From CAILUF01 sp964505265 (GTDB lineage: Bacteria; Pseudomonadota; Alphaproteobacteria; Rickettsiales; UBA1997): 51,335 bases of DNA. The position numbers and the translations under genes are program-made. Positions 24,865 to 33,283 of the stretch are shown here, one piece after another. Below the pieces are notes generated by a model that ran no database searches, had not been told where the DNA came from, and saw only the letters and a program-made list of their open reading frames with translations. The stretch covers positions 1 through 51,335 of the forward strand of contig CAZDGN010000011.1 in assembly GCA_964505265.1 (NCBI GenBank), in the 5' to 3' direction. Within the stretch, counting starts at the first letter, position 1. The number at the start of each line of letters is the position of its first letter.

Positions 24865-26092
24865 TTTTGGCTTTTATTAACTCACCCATTATAACCTTTG
24901 TCTGTTTGCTTGTAAAGATTTTTAAAGCTATATCTTTAATGTCCTTTGCAGAAATATCTTCAAATTTTTCTATAATTTCTTGATCCGAAAAGATTTTATT
25001 AAAAATTAAAATTTCTGAACCAATTTTTTGCATTCTTTTACTAGTGCTTTCTTTAGCCATTTTTAAACTAGCCTTAAATTGAGTTTTAACTTTTTGCAAT
25101 TCTTTGTCGGTGATTTTTTTGGTAATTTTTTCTACTTCAAAATTTATTGCATCAATCATTTTGTTAGCTTTTGTAATATCGCTAGCACCATATATAGCAA
25201 AGGTTCCGGCATCTTCATAATTAGAATTAAAAGCATAAATTGAATAGGCTAAACCTAAATTTTCTCGAATCTCTTGAAATAATCTTGACGACATTCCGCC
25301 CCCCAAAATTAACGACAAAATTTGTGCTTTATAATAATCATTATCGCGATAAGAAACTCCCTCATAACCGATAACGCAATGAATTTGCTCAAGTTTTTTT
25401 TGTTTATAAAAATCACCGCCAAAATATCGAGCATTTTCAATTTTTTTAATTTTATTTTTTGCTAAATTATTAAAATATTTTTCACTAAGTTTTTTTAATT
25501 CATCTAAATTTATATTTCCTGAAGCAACAACTGCCATATTGCCATAATTATATTGGTTATTGATGTAGTCTAAAAAATCTTTTTTTTGGAATTTTAAAAT
25601 ATTTTTTTTATTACCAATAATTGGTGCTCCTAAGGCTTGTTTTGGAAAAGCAACTTCTTGAAAATAATCAAAAATAATATCGTCAGGTGTATCGTTGGTC
25701 ATTGCCAATTCCTGCAGAATTACTTCACATTCTTTTTTAATTTCTTCTTCTTTAAAAATTGAATTTTGGATAATATCGCTCAAAAACTCAACTGCAAATT
25801 CAGTATATTCCTTAAGAATTTTAACATAATAAACGGTTTTTTCTCGCGAGGTGTAGGCATTAATATAACCGCCAATGCTTTCAAATTCTTCGGCAATCTC
25901 TTTTGCAGTTCTTTTCTTTGTACCTTTAAATGCTAAATGCTCTAAAAAATGTGAAATACCATTAATTTCTTTTGATTCATTTCTGCTACCAGTATGAACA
26001 AAAACCCCAATTGAAACCGTTTCAACATCACTCATTTCGTCGACTCCAATTTTAAGTCCATTTTTTAAGGTTATCATTTCAGCTTTACTCAT
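24854..26092 (-). CDS. M16 family zinc protease (processing-peptidase-like)
   Basis: A 412-residue peptidase. The inverted zinc site HFLEH (48-52) is followed 76 residues later by the third ligand Glu128 in ECEVILQEL. The glycine-rich LILGGGMSSRLFQEIRE segment near 260 and the overall length match the beta-subunit type of mitochondrial processing peptidase and bacterial PqqL/YmxG-like enzymes. Catalytic residues are intact. No signal peptide is evident, so it is probably cytoplasmic. It is transcribed divergently from the ABC-F gene. Confidence 0.92.
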   Translation of the reverse strand: MSKAEMITLKNGLKIGVDEMSDVETVSIGVFVHTGSRNESKEINGISHFLEHLAFKGTKKRTAKEIAEEFESIGGYINAYTSREKTVYYVKILKEYTEFAVEFLSDIIQNSIFKEEEIKKECEVILQELAMTNDTPDDIIFDYFQEVAFPKQALGAPIIGNKKNILKFQKKDFLDYINNQYNYGNMAVVASGNINLDELKKLSEKYFNNLAKNKIKKIENARYFGGDFYKQKKLEQIHCVIGYEGVSYRDNDYYKAQILSLILGGGMSSRLFQEIRENLGLAYSIYAFNSNYEDAGTFAIYGASDITKANKMIDAINFEVEKITKKITDKELQKVKTQFKASLKMAKESTSKRMQKIGSEILIFNKIFSDQEIIEKFEDISAKDIKDIALKIFTSKQTKVIMGELIKAKINS

Positions 26093-26127
26093 AATCTATA
26101 TTTTATTTTATTTAAAAAAGTTTTCGT

Positions 26128-26156
26128 TTGAATTGCTATAATTTATTTATTATAAT
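26128..26156 (+). promoter_or_regulatory. sigma70-type promoter for the ABC-F gene
   Basis: TTGAAT (26128-26133) and a perfect TATAAT (26151-26156) are spaced 17 bases apart. The predicted transcript would start about 95 bases before the ABC-F ATG. The spacing and exact -10 make this one of the better promoters in the window. High A+T means some chance matches are expected. Confidence 0.5.
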
Positions 26157-26259
26157 TATTCTACCCCAGATATTGAATTCAATTAAAATTTCGTTTTTAA
26201 CATTTTAAATTGAAATTATTTTAAGCCAATTTTTTTATTTTAATAACCTTTTTTTACAA

Positions 26260-28056
26260 ATGACTAAATCACCAATTTTATCGCTTAGAAGCATCACTAT
26301 TGCTTTCGCCAAAAAAATCCTCTTTGAAAATTTAAGTCTAAATTTATTTCAGGGCGATAGAATTTGCTTAATTGGCAAAAATGGAGTCGGAAAATCTACT
26401 TTAATGCAAGCAATTTTTGGCAATATTGATTTAGAACCCGATATGCGTTGGGTTATGCCTAATTCAGTGATTGGTCATTTGACTCAAAGTGAAAAAATCA
26501 CCGAAAATATTTTAATTTCTGATTATATAAAAAAAGATTTAAAACTCGATGATCACAAAGAATATCTAATTGATATAATTTGTGAAAAATTGCAAATCAA
26601 TAAAAATTTATACACCAACGAAATTTCTGGCGGGCAAAAAAGGCGTGTTAATTTGGCAAAATCATTGATATTTGAACCAGATATTTTGTTGCTAGACGAA
26701 CCAACTAACCATTTGGATTTAGAAATTATTGAATGGCTAGAAAATTATCTTTCTCAATATAAGGGTGCATTAGTAATAATTTCACATGATAGAAAATTTT
26801 TAGAGAAAGTCACTAACAAAATTTTTTGGCTAAGAGCTGGTAATATCAAAATTAACAATAATGGCTATGCAGATTTTGATAATTGGTCACAAAATATTAT
26901 TGATTTTGAAAAGCGGGAATTGTTAAATCTTGAAAAAAAAGTTGAACTTGAAAGCGGTTGGCTTCAAACTGGACTAACTGCAAGACGCAAAAGGAACATT
27001 GGCAGACTTCATCATCTCCTTGAACTAAAAGGTAAATTGGAATCACAAAGAAAATTGGTTTTTGCTAATCAAAATGTAATGAAAATAAATGTCGCCAAGT
27101 CTGACGAAGATACACCTCAAGTTATAATGAGTTTTAATAATGTTTCGCTAGAAATTCAGCAAAAAAAACTGATTGAAAATTTTAATTACAAAATTTTGCG
27201 CGGCGAAAGAATTGGAATTATCGGTAAAAATGGTGTTGGCAAATCCTCCCTACTAAAATTAATGATTGGCGATTTATTGCCAAATTCAGGTACCGTAAAA
27301 ATGGCTCGCGATATAGATTTTGCCTATTTTGACCAATCAAGAACCGCCATTAAGCCAACCTCGACAATTCAAGAAATTTTATGTGAAAATGGCGGTGATT
27401 ATGTCAAAATGCCAAATGGCAAGACTAAGCATATTGCAGGTTATTTAAAAGATTTTTTATTCGACCCCAAAGAAACACAAACTCTTGCCGGAACTCTTTC
27501 TGGTGGGCAACAAAATCGATTACTGCTTGCCAAAACCTTAGCTAATCCTGGAAATTTTATGATTTTAGACGAGCCAACTAACGACCTCGATATGGACTCA
27601 CTAGAAATTTTGGAAAATTACCTCGAAAAATATCAAGGAACTTTGGTCGTAGTATCACATGACCGCGATTTTCTTGATAACATCGCCACTACAATTATTG
27701 GTTTTGAGGGTGATGGGATAATCAATATTAATCTAGGCAATTATAGCGAATATCTTACCAAACATCCAAAAATCAAAAATGATTTTTCTAAAAATTCAAT
27801 CAATAAATCTAAAGATTTGGAACCAAAAATTGAAAATAATATTTTAAAAAAATCCAATAAAAACAAATATCAAGGTCAGAAAATTTTAGCAAAAATTGAA
27901 AAAATTCAAAATAAAATTAATGATTTAAATAATGAATTAGAATATGGCGAAGACCGCACCGCTTCTAATCTTTCATTAATTGCCATAGAAATAAATAATT
28001 TACAAACCGAACTCGAAAATTTGGAAGAACAATGGCTTGAATCAGAGTTAAATTAA
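26260..28056 (+). CDS. ABC-F family ATPase (Uup-like)
   Basis: A 598-residue protein with two ABC domains and no membrane segments. Walker A GKNGVGKST occurs twice (near 39 and 322), with signatures ISGGQKRRVNLA and LSGGQQNRLLLA, and Walker B regions ILLLDEPTNHLD and FMILDEPTNDLD. A charged linker (around 225-260) and a C-terminal coiled-coil extension (about 515-598) fit the Uup/ABC-F group. ABC-F proteins act on ribosomes or DNA-associated processes; the specific role is unknown. A promoter-like site lies upstream. Confidence 0.9.
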   Translation: MTKSPILSLRSITIAFAKKILFENLSLNLFQGDRICLIGKNGVGKSTLMQAIFGNIDLEPDMRWVMPNSVIGHLTQSEKITENILISDYIKKDLKLDDHKEYLIDIICEKLQINKNLYTNEISGGQKRRVNLAKSLIFEPDILLLDEPTNHLDLEIIEWLENYLSQYKGALVIISHDRKFLEKVTNKIFWLRAGNIKINNNGYADFDNWSQNIIDFEKRELLNLEKKVELESGWLQTGLTARRKRNIGRLHHLLELKGKLESQRKLVFANQNVMKINVAKSDEDTPQVIMSFNNVSLEIQQKKLIENFNYKILRGERIGIIGKNGVGKSSLLKLMIGDLLPNSGTVKMARDIDFAYFDQSRTAIKPTSTIQEILCENGGDYVKMPNGKTKHIAGYLKDFLFDPKETQTLAGTLSGGQQNRLLLAKTLANPGNFMILDEPTNDLDMDSLEILENYLEKYQGTLVVVSHDRDFLDNIATTIIGFEGDGIININLGNYSEYLTKHPKIKNDFSKNSINKSKDLEPKIENNILKKSNKNKYQGQKILAKIEKIQNKINDLNNELEYGEDRTASNLSLIAIEINNLQTELENLEEQWLESELN

Positions 28057-28083
28057 GAGTTTTTTTAGCAATTTTTTAAATAA

Positions 28084-28560
28084 TTAATTTTCAAATTCCA
28101 ATTCATCGGCAATATCATTAACGGAAGGAGTTTCTTCATTATTGATTTTATTTTTTTCATCATTTTTTTTTATAATTTTTGGTAAAAATTCTTCAACCGC
28201 AAAACAAGGAATATATAGCTTGTGAAGCAAATATTTTTCGGTTTTAAATAATCTTACCTCGTTTAAATTTTTGATATTACAAATTCCTTCATAGCCTTTA
28301 AGCTCCTCGCCCTTTTTTAAAAAAATACAATGCTTTTTTTCGATTTCATCCTTGATTTTACTAGTTTCGTTATTGTTATAATAAATTTGAATTTGCTTGA
28401 AAGTTTCTTGAGTTGAACAGGCAAGAATGCCATCTTTAGCAACAACTTTATAATCGACAGTAATTTTTTTACTTAAACCAGAATATTCTTCGCTGCAAGC
28501 AACCATCATAAATTTGGCAAAGAAAAAAGTAAAAATAACTGTAAAAATAATTTTAAGCAT
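28084..28560 (-). CDS. hypothetical secreted or lipid-anchored protein
   Basis: A 158-residue protein of no recognised family. The N-terminal hydrophobic segment is followed by MMVACSEE, where Cys22 could be a lipobox cysteine. The middle contains several further cysteines (near ILACST, KHCIF, GICNI, IPCFA) that could form disulfides. The C-terminus is acidic (ADELEFEN). It is the third gene of a probable operon after the Crp/Fnr regulator and the PLA2-like lipoprotein, five bases from the latter. A partner or inhibitor of that protein is possible but is only inference. Confidence 0.65.
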   Translation of the reverse strand: MLKIIFTVIFTFFFAKFMMVACSEEYSGLSKKITVDYKVVAKDGILACSTQETFKQIQIYYNNNETSKIKDEIEKKHCIFLKKGEELKGYEGICNIKNLNEVRLFKTEKYLLHKLYIPCFAVEEFLPKIIKKNDEKNKINNEETPSVNDIADELEFEN

Positions 28561-28565
28561 TCATT

Positions 28566-28895
28566 TTATTTATTGATATCATAAAGAGAATTTATATAAA
28601 ATAAAATTAATCTTTTTGCCAAATCTTCTTCAGTACTAAGAGGGGAAATGGCAATTAAATCATTTTTAAGTTGCATATCGCAATCTTGATTAAAATAACC
28701 CTTTAAATCATAGCATCTATCATGGTTTTTACACGCATTATCAACATCATCAATTGCAATTGGCTTCATTGATGCCACCGGATATAATGGTCCGCAATAA
28801 TTACCATAAATTGGGAAGCTGAGATTTTTTTCTTTTAGCCCAGTTTTAGCACATGAGAAATTTAATAACAAAAATAATAAAACTAGAAATTTCAT
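28566..28895 (-). CDS. phospholipase A2-like lipoprotein
   Basis: A 109-residue protein. The lipoprotein signal ends at NFSC (Cys15). Residues 30-36 YGNYCGP resemble the PLA2 calcium loop (YGxYCG). Residues 52-63 DNACKNHDRCYD carry the PLA2 catalytic His58-Asp59 dyad between cysteines 55 and 61, and CDMQLKND near 72 matches the next helix. Secreted PLA2 enzymes hydrolyse the sn-2 ester of phospholipids using Ca2+. The calcium loop lacks the usual second GG (PLYP follows), so activity is uncertain. It overlaps the regulator gene by four bases. Confidence 0.72.
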   Translation of the reverse strand: MKFLVLLFLLLNFSCAKTGLKEKNLSFPIYGNYCGPLYPVASMKPIAIDDVDNACKNHDRCYDLKGYFNQDCDMQLKNDLIAISPLSTEEDLAKRLILFYINSLYDINK

Positions 28896-29569
28896 TTTAA
28901 TTTATATTTGCAAATTGTTTCATTATAAATCGTAATTTCACTACCATTTACCGAAATTTCCCCAGAATTTTTTAAGTCTTGTAAAATTCTTGAAAAAGTT
29001 TCAGGCTTAATATTTAAATAAGAAGCAATAACTGCTTTACTAAATTTTAAATTTACAACATTATTATCTTTATTATTTTCAAATGCAATAGATTGAAAAA
29101 ATTGCAAAATTCTGAATTTTGCATTAACCGATTTATGCAAAGTTAGTAAATTTAAAATTTTATAATTCCTAGCCACTATTTCTGCAAGAATATTATTGCT
29201 GAAAACCAAGTTATTTTTCGTTAATTCTAAAATATAATTTATAGGGACTGCTAAAATTTGACTATCTTCATTGCAATAAGAACTAAAAACAAAATTTTTG
29301 GTAAAAACATCTCCAATAATATCCCCTTCAGAAAGAAGTTGAGTAATGAAGCGATTACCTTTATTATCATTTTCAAAAAGAATTGCCGAACCTTTGATTA
29401 AAATATATAGAAACTTAATTTCTTGCTCTTTAAAGAATAAAATTTTATTTTTTTTAATATTGTTTAATGTTGCAAATATTGCAAGATTATCGATTTCGTA
29501 AAGTGAAATATTTTTAAATATTGTCAAGTTTTTGACAATATTTGGTATGTTTTTAGAGTGGTTTTTCAT
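28892..29569 (-). CDS. Crp/Fnr family transcription regulator
   Basis: A 225-residue regulator. A cyclic-nucleotide-binding-like beta-roll spans about 15-115, the dimer helix about 120-145 and a C-terminal winged helix about 150-225. The recognition helix KPETFSRIL carries Glu190, Ser193 and Arg194, the residues that read TTGAT half-sites in FNR/FixK proteins. Only two cysteines exist (99 and 220) and none form an N-terminal cluster, so an FNR-type Fe-S oxygen sensor is unlikely; FixK/DNR-like is better. It is the first gene of an operon with the PLA2-like gene. An FNR-type box overlaps its own promoter. Confidence 0.9.
   Translation of the reverse strand: MKNHSKNIPNIVKNLTIFKNISLYEIDNLAIFATLNNIKKNKILFFKEQEIKFLYILIKGSAILFENDNKGNRFITQLLSEGDIIGDVFTKNFVFSSYCNEDSQILAVPINYILELTKNNLVFSNNILAEIVARNYKILNLLTLHKSVNAKFRILQFFQSIAFENNKDNNVVNLKFSKAVIASYLNIKPETFSRILQDLKNSGEISVNGSEITIYNETICKYKLK
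29517..29542 (-). promoter_or_regulatory. 11-bp-arm hairpin in codons 10-18 of the Crp/Fnr gene
   Basis: AATATTGTCAA (29517-29527) and TTGACAATATT (29532-29542) are exact inverted repeats around a four-base loop. In mRNA this would form a stem about 27 bases after the start codon. It could modulate translation or be a second binding site; it also contains TTGAC/GTCAA half-sites, but in the outward orientation. The effect is unproven. Confidence 0.55.
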
Positions 29570-29579
29570 TTTTTTTAGA

Positions 29580-29608
29580 TAAAAATTAAATTTCTTGATC
29601 TATGTCAA
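29580..29608 (-). promoter_or_regulatory. promoter of the Crp/Fnr operon overlapped by an FNR/FixK-type box
   Basis: On the minus strand TTGACA (29603-29608) is a perfect -35 and a weak -10 TTTTTA lies 17 bases on (29580-29585). The 14-base site TTGAC-ATAG-ATCAA (29595-29608) matches the FNR/FixK dyad TTGA(T/C)-N4-(A/G)TCAA and covers the -35 box. A site there would more likely repress than activate, giving negative autoregulation. The recognition-helix residues of the encoded protein match this motif. The predicted transcript starts only a few bases before the ATG. Confidence 0.6.
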
Positions 29609-29748
29609 TTACATTTATTTTTTTTCAAATAAATTAATTAACGGGTTTAAGAGAATTTAATAAATTTAATATTACCTATTATTTATTTTAGCTCTTATAA
29701 ATATTAATATCAATAAAAAACATATGAAAAAAAAATAAATTTATTTTT

Positions 29749-30729
29749 ATGAAAACAGCTTTAATTACAGGCGTTAACGGTCAAGACGGATCTTATCTTG
29801 CAGAGCTTTTGCTTGGACAAAATTATAAAGTAATTGGCACTGTAAAAAACCAAGATTCAAATTTAATTAACCTAAAAAATATAAAATCTTTAATTAAAAT
29901 TTTAGATTACGATCTTGCAAGCAATCAGCAAATTCGCAGTATAATTCAACATTACTTGCCTGACGAAATTTATCATTTAGCCTCAAATAGTTTTGTCAGT
30001 TTTGATAAAAATGATGAACAAAATTTTATAAACATTAATTGCATTTCTTTACAAAATATTTTAGTGGCAATTAACGATTTTTCTAAAAATTCTAAATTAT
30101 TTTTTGCAGGCTCAAGCGAAATGTTTGGGCTATCAAATCAATCTCCGCAAAATGAAAATTCAGTTTTTGCTCCACAAAGCATTTATGGTAAATCAAAATT
30201 AATAGCTTTTGAATTTTTAAGAGATTTTCGTCAAAAAAATCAAATTTTTGCTTGTTGTGGAATTTTGTACAACCATGAATCACCTCGAAGAAATCCAATT
30301 TTTATTACCAGAAAAATTTCACAATATGTTGCCAAAATTGCAGTTAAAAAACTTATAAATGACGAAAAATTGGAGCTCGGAGATATCAATTCAGCCCGTG
30401 ATTTTGGCGATGCTAGAGACTATATAAAAGCAATGTATTTAATGCTAAAAAATAATAATTGTCAGGATTATATAATTTCTTCAAATCGACTTTATAAAAT
30501 AATCGATATTTTAAAGATTGCTTTTGGCTATTTGAATTTAGATTACCAAAATTATATAAAAATAAATCCGAGTTTGTTGCGACCATCACCGAAAATTCAA
30601 CTTCGTGGCGATAATTCAAAGATTATTCGAGATTTAAACTGGCAACCAACTCAAAATTTAGATAAAATTATTTTTGAAATGATTGAAAATGACATTGCAT
30701 TGCTAAATACAAAAAATAAAATAAGTTGA
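29749..30729 (+). CDS. GDP-mannose 4,6-dehydratase-like SDR enzyme
   Basis: A 326-residue extended short-chain dehydrogenase. The NAD(P) loop ITGVNGQDGSYLAELLL at 6-22 is characteristic of Gmd. GSSEMFG (121-127) gives the Ser/Glu pair, and YGKSK (146-150) the catalytic Tyr and Lys. YNHESPRR near 174 and RDFGDARDY also match Gmd. It is somewhat shorter than most Gmd (about 350-370). GDP-4-keto-6-deoxymannose feeds deoxysugars such as fucose or rhamnose in surface glycans. No fcl, rmd or glycosyltransferase is adjacent. Confidence 0.85.
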   Translation: MKTALITGVNGQDGSYLAELLLGQNYKVIGTVKNQDSNLINLKNIKSLIKILDYDLASNQQIRSIIQHYLPDEIYHLASNSFVSFDKNDEQNFININCISLQNILVAINDFSKNSKLFFAGSSEMFGLSNQSPQNENSVFAPQSIYGKSKLIAFEFLRDFRQKNQIFACCGILYNHESPRRNPIFITRKISQYVAKIAVKKLINDEKLELGDINSARDFGDARDYIKAMYLMLKNNNCQDYIISSNRLYKIIDILKIAFGYLNLDYQNYIKINPSLLRPSPKIQLRGDNSKIIRDLNWQPTQNLDKIIFEMIENDIALLNTKNKIS

Positions 30730-30768
30730 ATATTGAATTTCCTTAAAAATTAAATTTTATTAGAACAT

Positions 30769-31647
30769 ATGAATATAATCCCATTCGATAAAAGAGATGG
30801 CTATATCTGGCAAAATGGCGAAATTGTTAATTGGAATGATGCCAAAGTTCATGTTTTAAATCACGGTTTGCATTATGCTTCTTGTGTTTTTGAAGGCGAA
30901 AGAATTTATGGTGGAAAAATTTTTAAAATTACCGAACATAGCCAAAGACTTCATGATTCAGCTCAAATGTTAGATTTTAAGATTCCTTATAGCATTGAAG
31001 AGCTTAATGAAGCCAAAAAATTGATTTTAAAAAAACAAAATATTGCCGACGGCTATATGCGAGCCTTTGCTTTTCGTGGCTCTGAAAAAATGGCAATATC
31101 AGCTCAAAGCAACAAAATTCATGTTGCTATTGCTTGTTGGGAGTGGCCACCATATTACAGTGAAGAAGCAAGAAAAGCTGGCTTGAAATTGCGATTCGCC
31201 AAATATCGTCGCCCCTCACCCGATACTGCTCCAGTAAAATCAAAAGCGGCTGGACTTTACATGATTTGCACAATTTCAAAGCACGAAGCTGAACGCGATG
31301 GCTATAATGATGCCATTATGCTTGATTATCGCGGTTATCTAGCTGAAGCAACAGGAGCTAATTTGTTTTTGGTTATGAAAAATGGAGAGCTTCACACCCC
31401 TACCCCAGATTGTTTTTTAAACGGCATAACTCGTCAAACCATTATCGACATTGCCAAAAAACGCAATATCAGAGTTGTTGAACGCCATATTATGCCAAAC
31501 GAACTTGCAGATGCCTCTGATTGTTTTTTAACTGGCACTGCTGCCGAAATCACTAGAATCGGTTCAATCGAAAATTATATTTATGCAAACCCAGATAAAA
31601 TAACATTAGATTTAATGCAAGATTATCACAATTTAGTTCGACAATAA
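30769..31647 (+). CDS. ilvE: branched-chain amino acid aminotransferase
   Basis: A 292-residue class IV PLP aminotransferase. HVLNHGLHYASCVFEGERIY at 28-47 is typical of IlvE. The PLP lysine is Lys159 in PVKSKAAGLY, and EATGANLFLV and FLTGTAAEITRIGSI follow. It interconverts Leu/Ile/Val with their keto acids. D-alanine aminotransferase or ADC lyase of the same fold are less likely given the FEGERIY segment. It leads a plus-strand run with the nuclease gene four bases downstream. Confidence 0.92.
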   Translation: MNIIPFDKRDGYIWQNGEIVNWNDAKVHVLNHGLHYASCVFEGERIYGGKIFKITEHSQRLHDSAQMLDFKIPYSIEELNEAKKLILKKQNIADGYMRAFAFRGSEKMAISAQSNKIHVAIACWEWPPYYSEEARKAGLKLRFAKYRRPSPDTAPVKSKAAGLYMICTISKHEAERDGYNDAIMLDYRGYLAEATGANLFLVMKNGELHTPTPDCFLNGITRQTIIDIAKKRNIRVVERHIMPNELADASDCFLTGTAAEITRIGSIENYIYANPDKITLDLMQDYHNLVRQ

Positions 31648-31651
31648 ATTT

Positions 31652-32218
31652 ATGTTAAAACCCATAATCGCTACTATTTTCAGCGCAATATTTGCTTGGC
31701 TTAGTTGTTTTTTTTATTTAATTGCAATATCGAAATCCTCCTATAGCTATGACAGTATTTATCGAGTAAAATCACATTTAGTTTTCGATAAAGAATTTTC
31801 TGGCAAAGCCAAAGTTCTTGATGGCGATTCAATAAAAGTTGGCAACAAAGAAGTTCGATTATTCGGGCTAGATGCACCAGAATATAAACAAACTTGCCTT
31901 GATAAAAATAATCAGGAATATTCTTGTGGCATAAATTCACGAGATTTTTTACACAAATTAATTGCTGGCAAAAAAGTTCGTTGCACTTACGCTTCTAAAG
32001 ATAAATATGATAGATTTTTAGGAATTTGCTATCTTGATAAATTGTCAATTAATGCCGAAATTATTAAAAATGGAATGGCGGTAATTTATAATTTTACCGA
32101 ATCAAGTGCAGAAATGAATTCCTTTGAAAATATTGCAAAGGCTAGTAAAATTGGTATTTGGCAAGGTAGTTTTGAATTACCAAAAGATTACCGAAAATCT
32201 CATCCAAGATTAAATTAA
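31652..32218 (+). CDS. thermonuclease-family (SNase) nuclease, membrane-anchored or secreted
   Basis: A 188-residue protein. A hydrophobic N-terminal segment (about 5-26) acts as signal or anchor. The staphylococcal-nuclease fold follows, with Asp57/Asp59 (LDGDSI), Arg69, Asp74 and Glu77 (RLFGLDAPE) and Arg121 (KYDRFLG) in the positions of the catalytic and Ca2+ ligands. Four cysteines in the domain may form disulfides outside the cytoplasm. Likely an extracytoplasmic DNA/RNA nuclease for nutrient scavenging or defence; that use is inferred. Confidence 0.9.
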   Translation: MLKPIIATIFSAIFAWLSCFFYLIAISKSSYSYDSIYRVKSHLVFDKEFSGKAKVLDGDSIKVGNKEVRLFGLDAPEYKQTCLDKNNQEYSCGINSRDFLHKLIAGKKVRCTYASKDKYDRFLGICYLDKLSINAEIIKNGMAVIYNFTESSAEMNSFENIAKASKIGIWQGSFELPKDYRKSHPRLN

Positions 32219-32228
32219 TTTAAAATTT

Positions 32229-33278
32229 ATGAAAAAAATCAAAATTGCTATTATTGGAGCCTCAGGATATACAGGAAGTGAGCTAATTCGCATAATTTTA
32301 AATCATCCATTTGCTGAAATTAAAGCTTTGATTGCTAATTCAAATGCTGGACAAAAAATTTCTCAACTATATCCACATTTGATTCATTTTAATTTACCAG
32401 ATTTAACAAAAATCGAAGAAAATGATTTTAAAAATATTGATGTTGTATTTGGTTGCCTTCCTCACACTCAATCGCAAGCAACATTTAAAGAAATTTTATC
32501 CAATCCGGAAAATTCTCATTTAAAAATTATTGATTTATCGGCAGATTTTCGTTTAAGCAATCCCGATGATTATCAATTTTGGTATGATCACGAGCATATT
32601 GCCAAAGATTTGCAAAGCCAAGCGGTTTACTCTTTGCCAGAAATTAATCGTCATAAAATTAAAAATGCCAAAATTATCGCCTGCCCCGGATGCTACCCAA
32701 CATCGGCATTGCTTCCATTGATTCCACTGTTAAAAAATCGATTGATTTCAGCACAGAATATAATTATTGATTCAAAATCAGGAACTTCAGGAGCTGGAAG
32801 AAGTGCAAAAATTGGCAATTTATTTTGCGAAGTAAATGAATCGGTAAAAGCATATTCTATTGGCAAACATCGTCATATTGGCGAAATCGAACAAGAATTA
32901 TCAATTGCCAATGGCAACAAATTGCAAGTTGAATTTACTCCACATTTATTGCCAATTAATCGTGGAATTATTTCTACGATTTATGCCAATTTACATGATA
33001 ATTTTCAAATTGCCGATATTCAAAATTGTTTAAATAATTTTTACGAAAGTGAATATTTTGTTGAAATCATTGATGGCGAACCAAATATTAAAGATGTTGT
33101 TGGCACCAATTTATGTGTAATTTCTGCGAAAAAAGGGCGCAATCCAAAACAAGTTATTATTGTTAGTGTAATAGATAATTTATGCAAAGGGGCCTCTGGT
33201 CAAGCCGTTCAAAATATGAATATTGCTTTTGGTTTTGATGAAAATGAAGGCCTAAAATTTAGTGCAATTTATCCATAA
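32229..33278 (+). CDS. argC: N-acetyl-gamma-glutamyl-phosphate reductase
   Basis: A 349-residue NADPH enzyme of arginine synthesis. The nucleotide loop GASGYTGSELIR is at 10-21, the catalytic Cys155 in ACPGCYPTS, and the catalytic-region HRHIGEIEQ follows near 219, then FTPHLLPINRGI. The length fits the longer ArgC type. Motifs are intact, arguing for a working arginine pathway together with argD. It lies ten bases after the nuclease and five before mnmE. Confidence 0.95.
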   Translation: MKKIKIAIIGASGYTGSELIRIILNHPFAEIKALIANSNAGQKISQLYPHLIHFNLPDLTKIEENDFKNIDVVFGCLPHTQSQATFKEILSNPENSHLKIIDLSADFRLSNPDDYQFWYDHEHIAKDLQSQAVYSLPEINRHKIKNAKIIACPGCYPTSALLPLIPLLKNRLISAQNIIIDSKSGTSGAGRSAKIGNLFCEVNESVKAYSIGKHRHIGEIEQELSIANGNKLQVEFTPHLLPINRGIISTIYANLHDNFQIADIQNCLNNFYESEYFVEIIDGEPNIKDVVGTNLCVISAKKGRNPKQVIIVSVIDNLCKGASGQAVQNMNIAFGFDENEGLKFSAIYP

Positions 33279-33283
33279 ATAAA

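Noticed and set aside
28892..29569. Fe-S oxygen sensor (true FNR) reading of the regulator
   Set aside because: Only two distant cysteines are present (99 and 220), not the four needed for the cluster, so a FixK/DNR-like regulator fits better.
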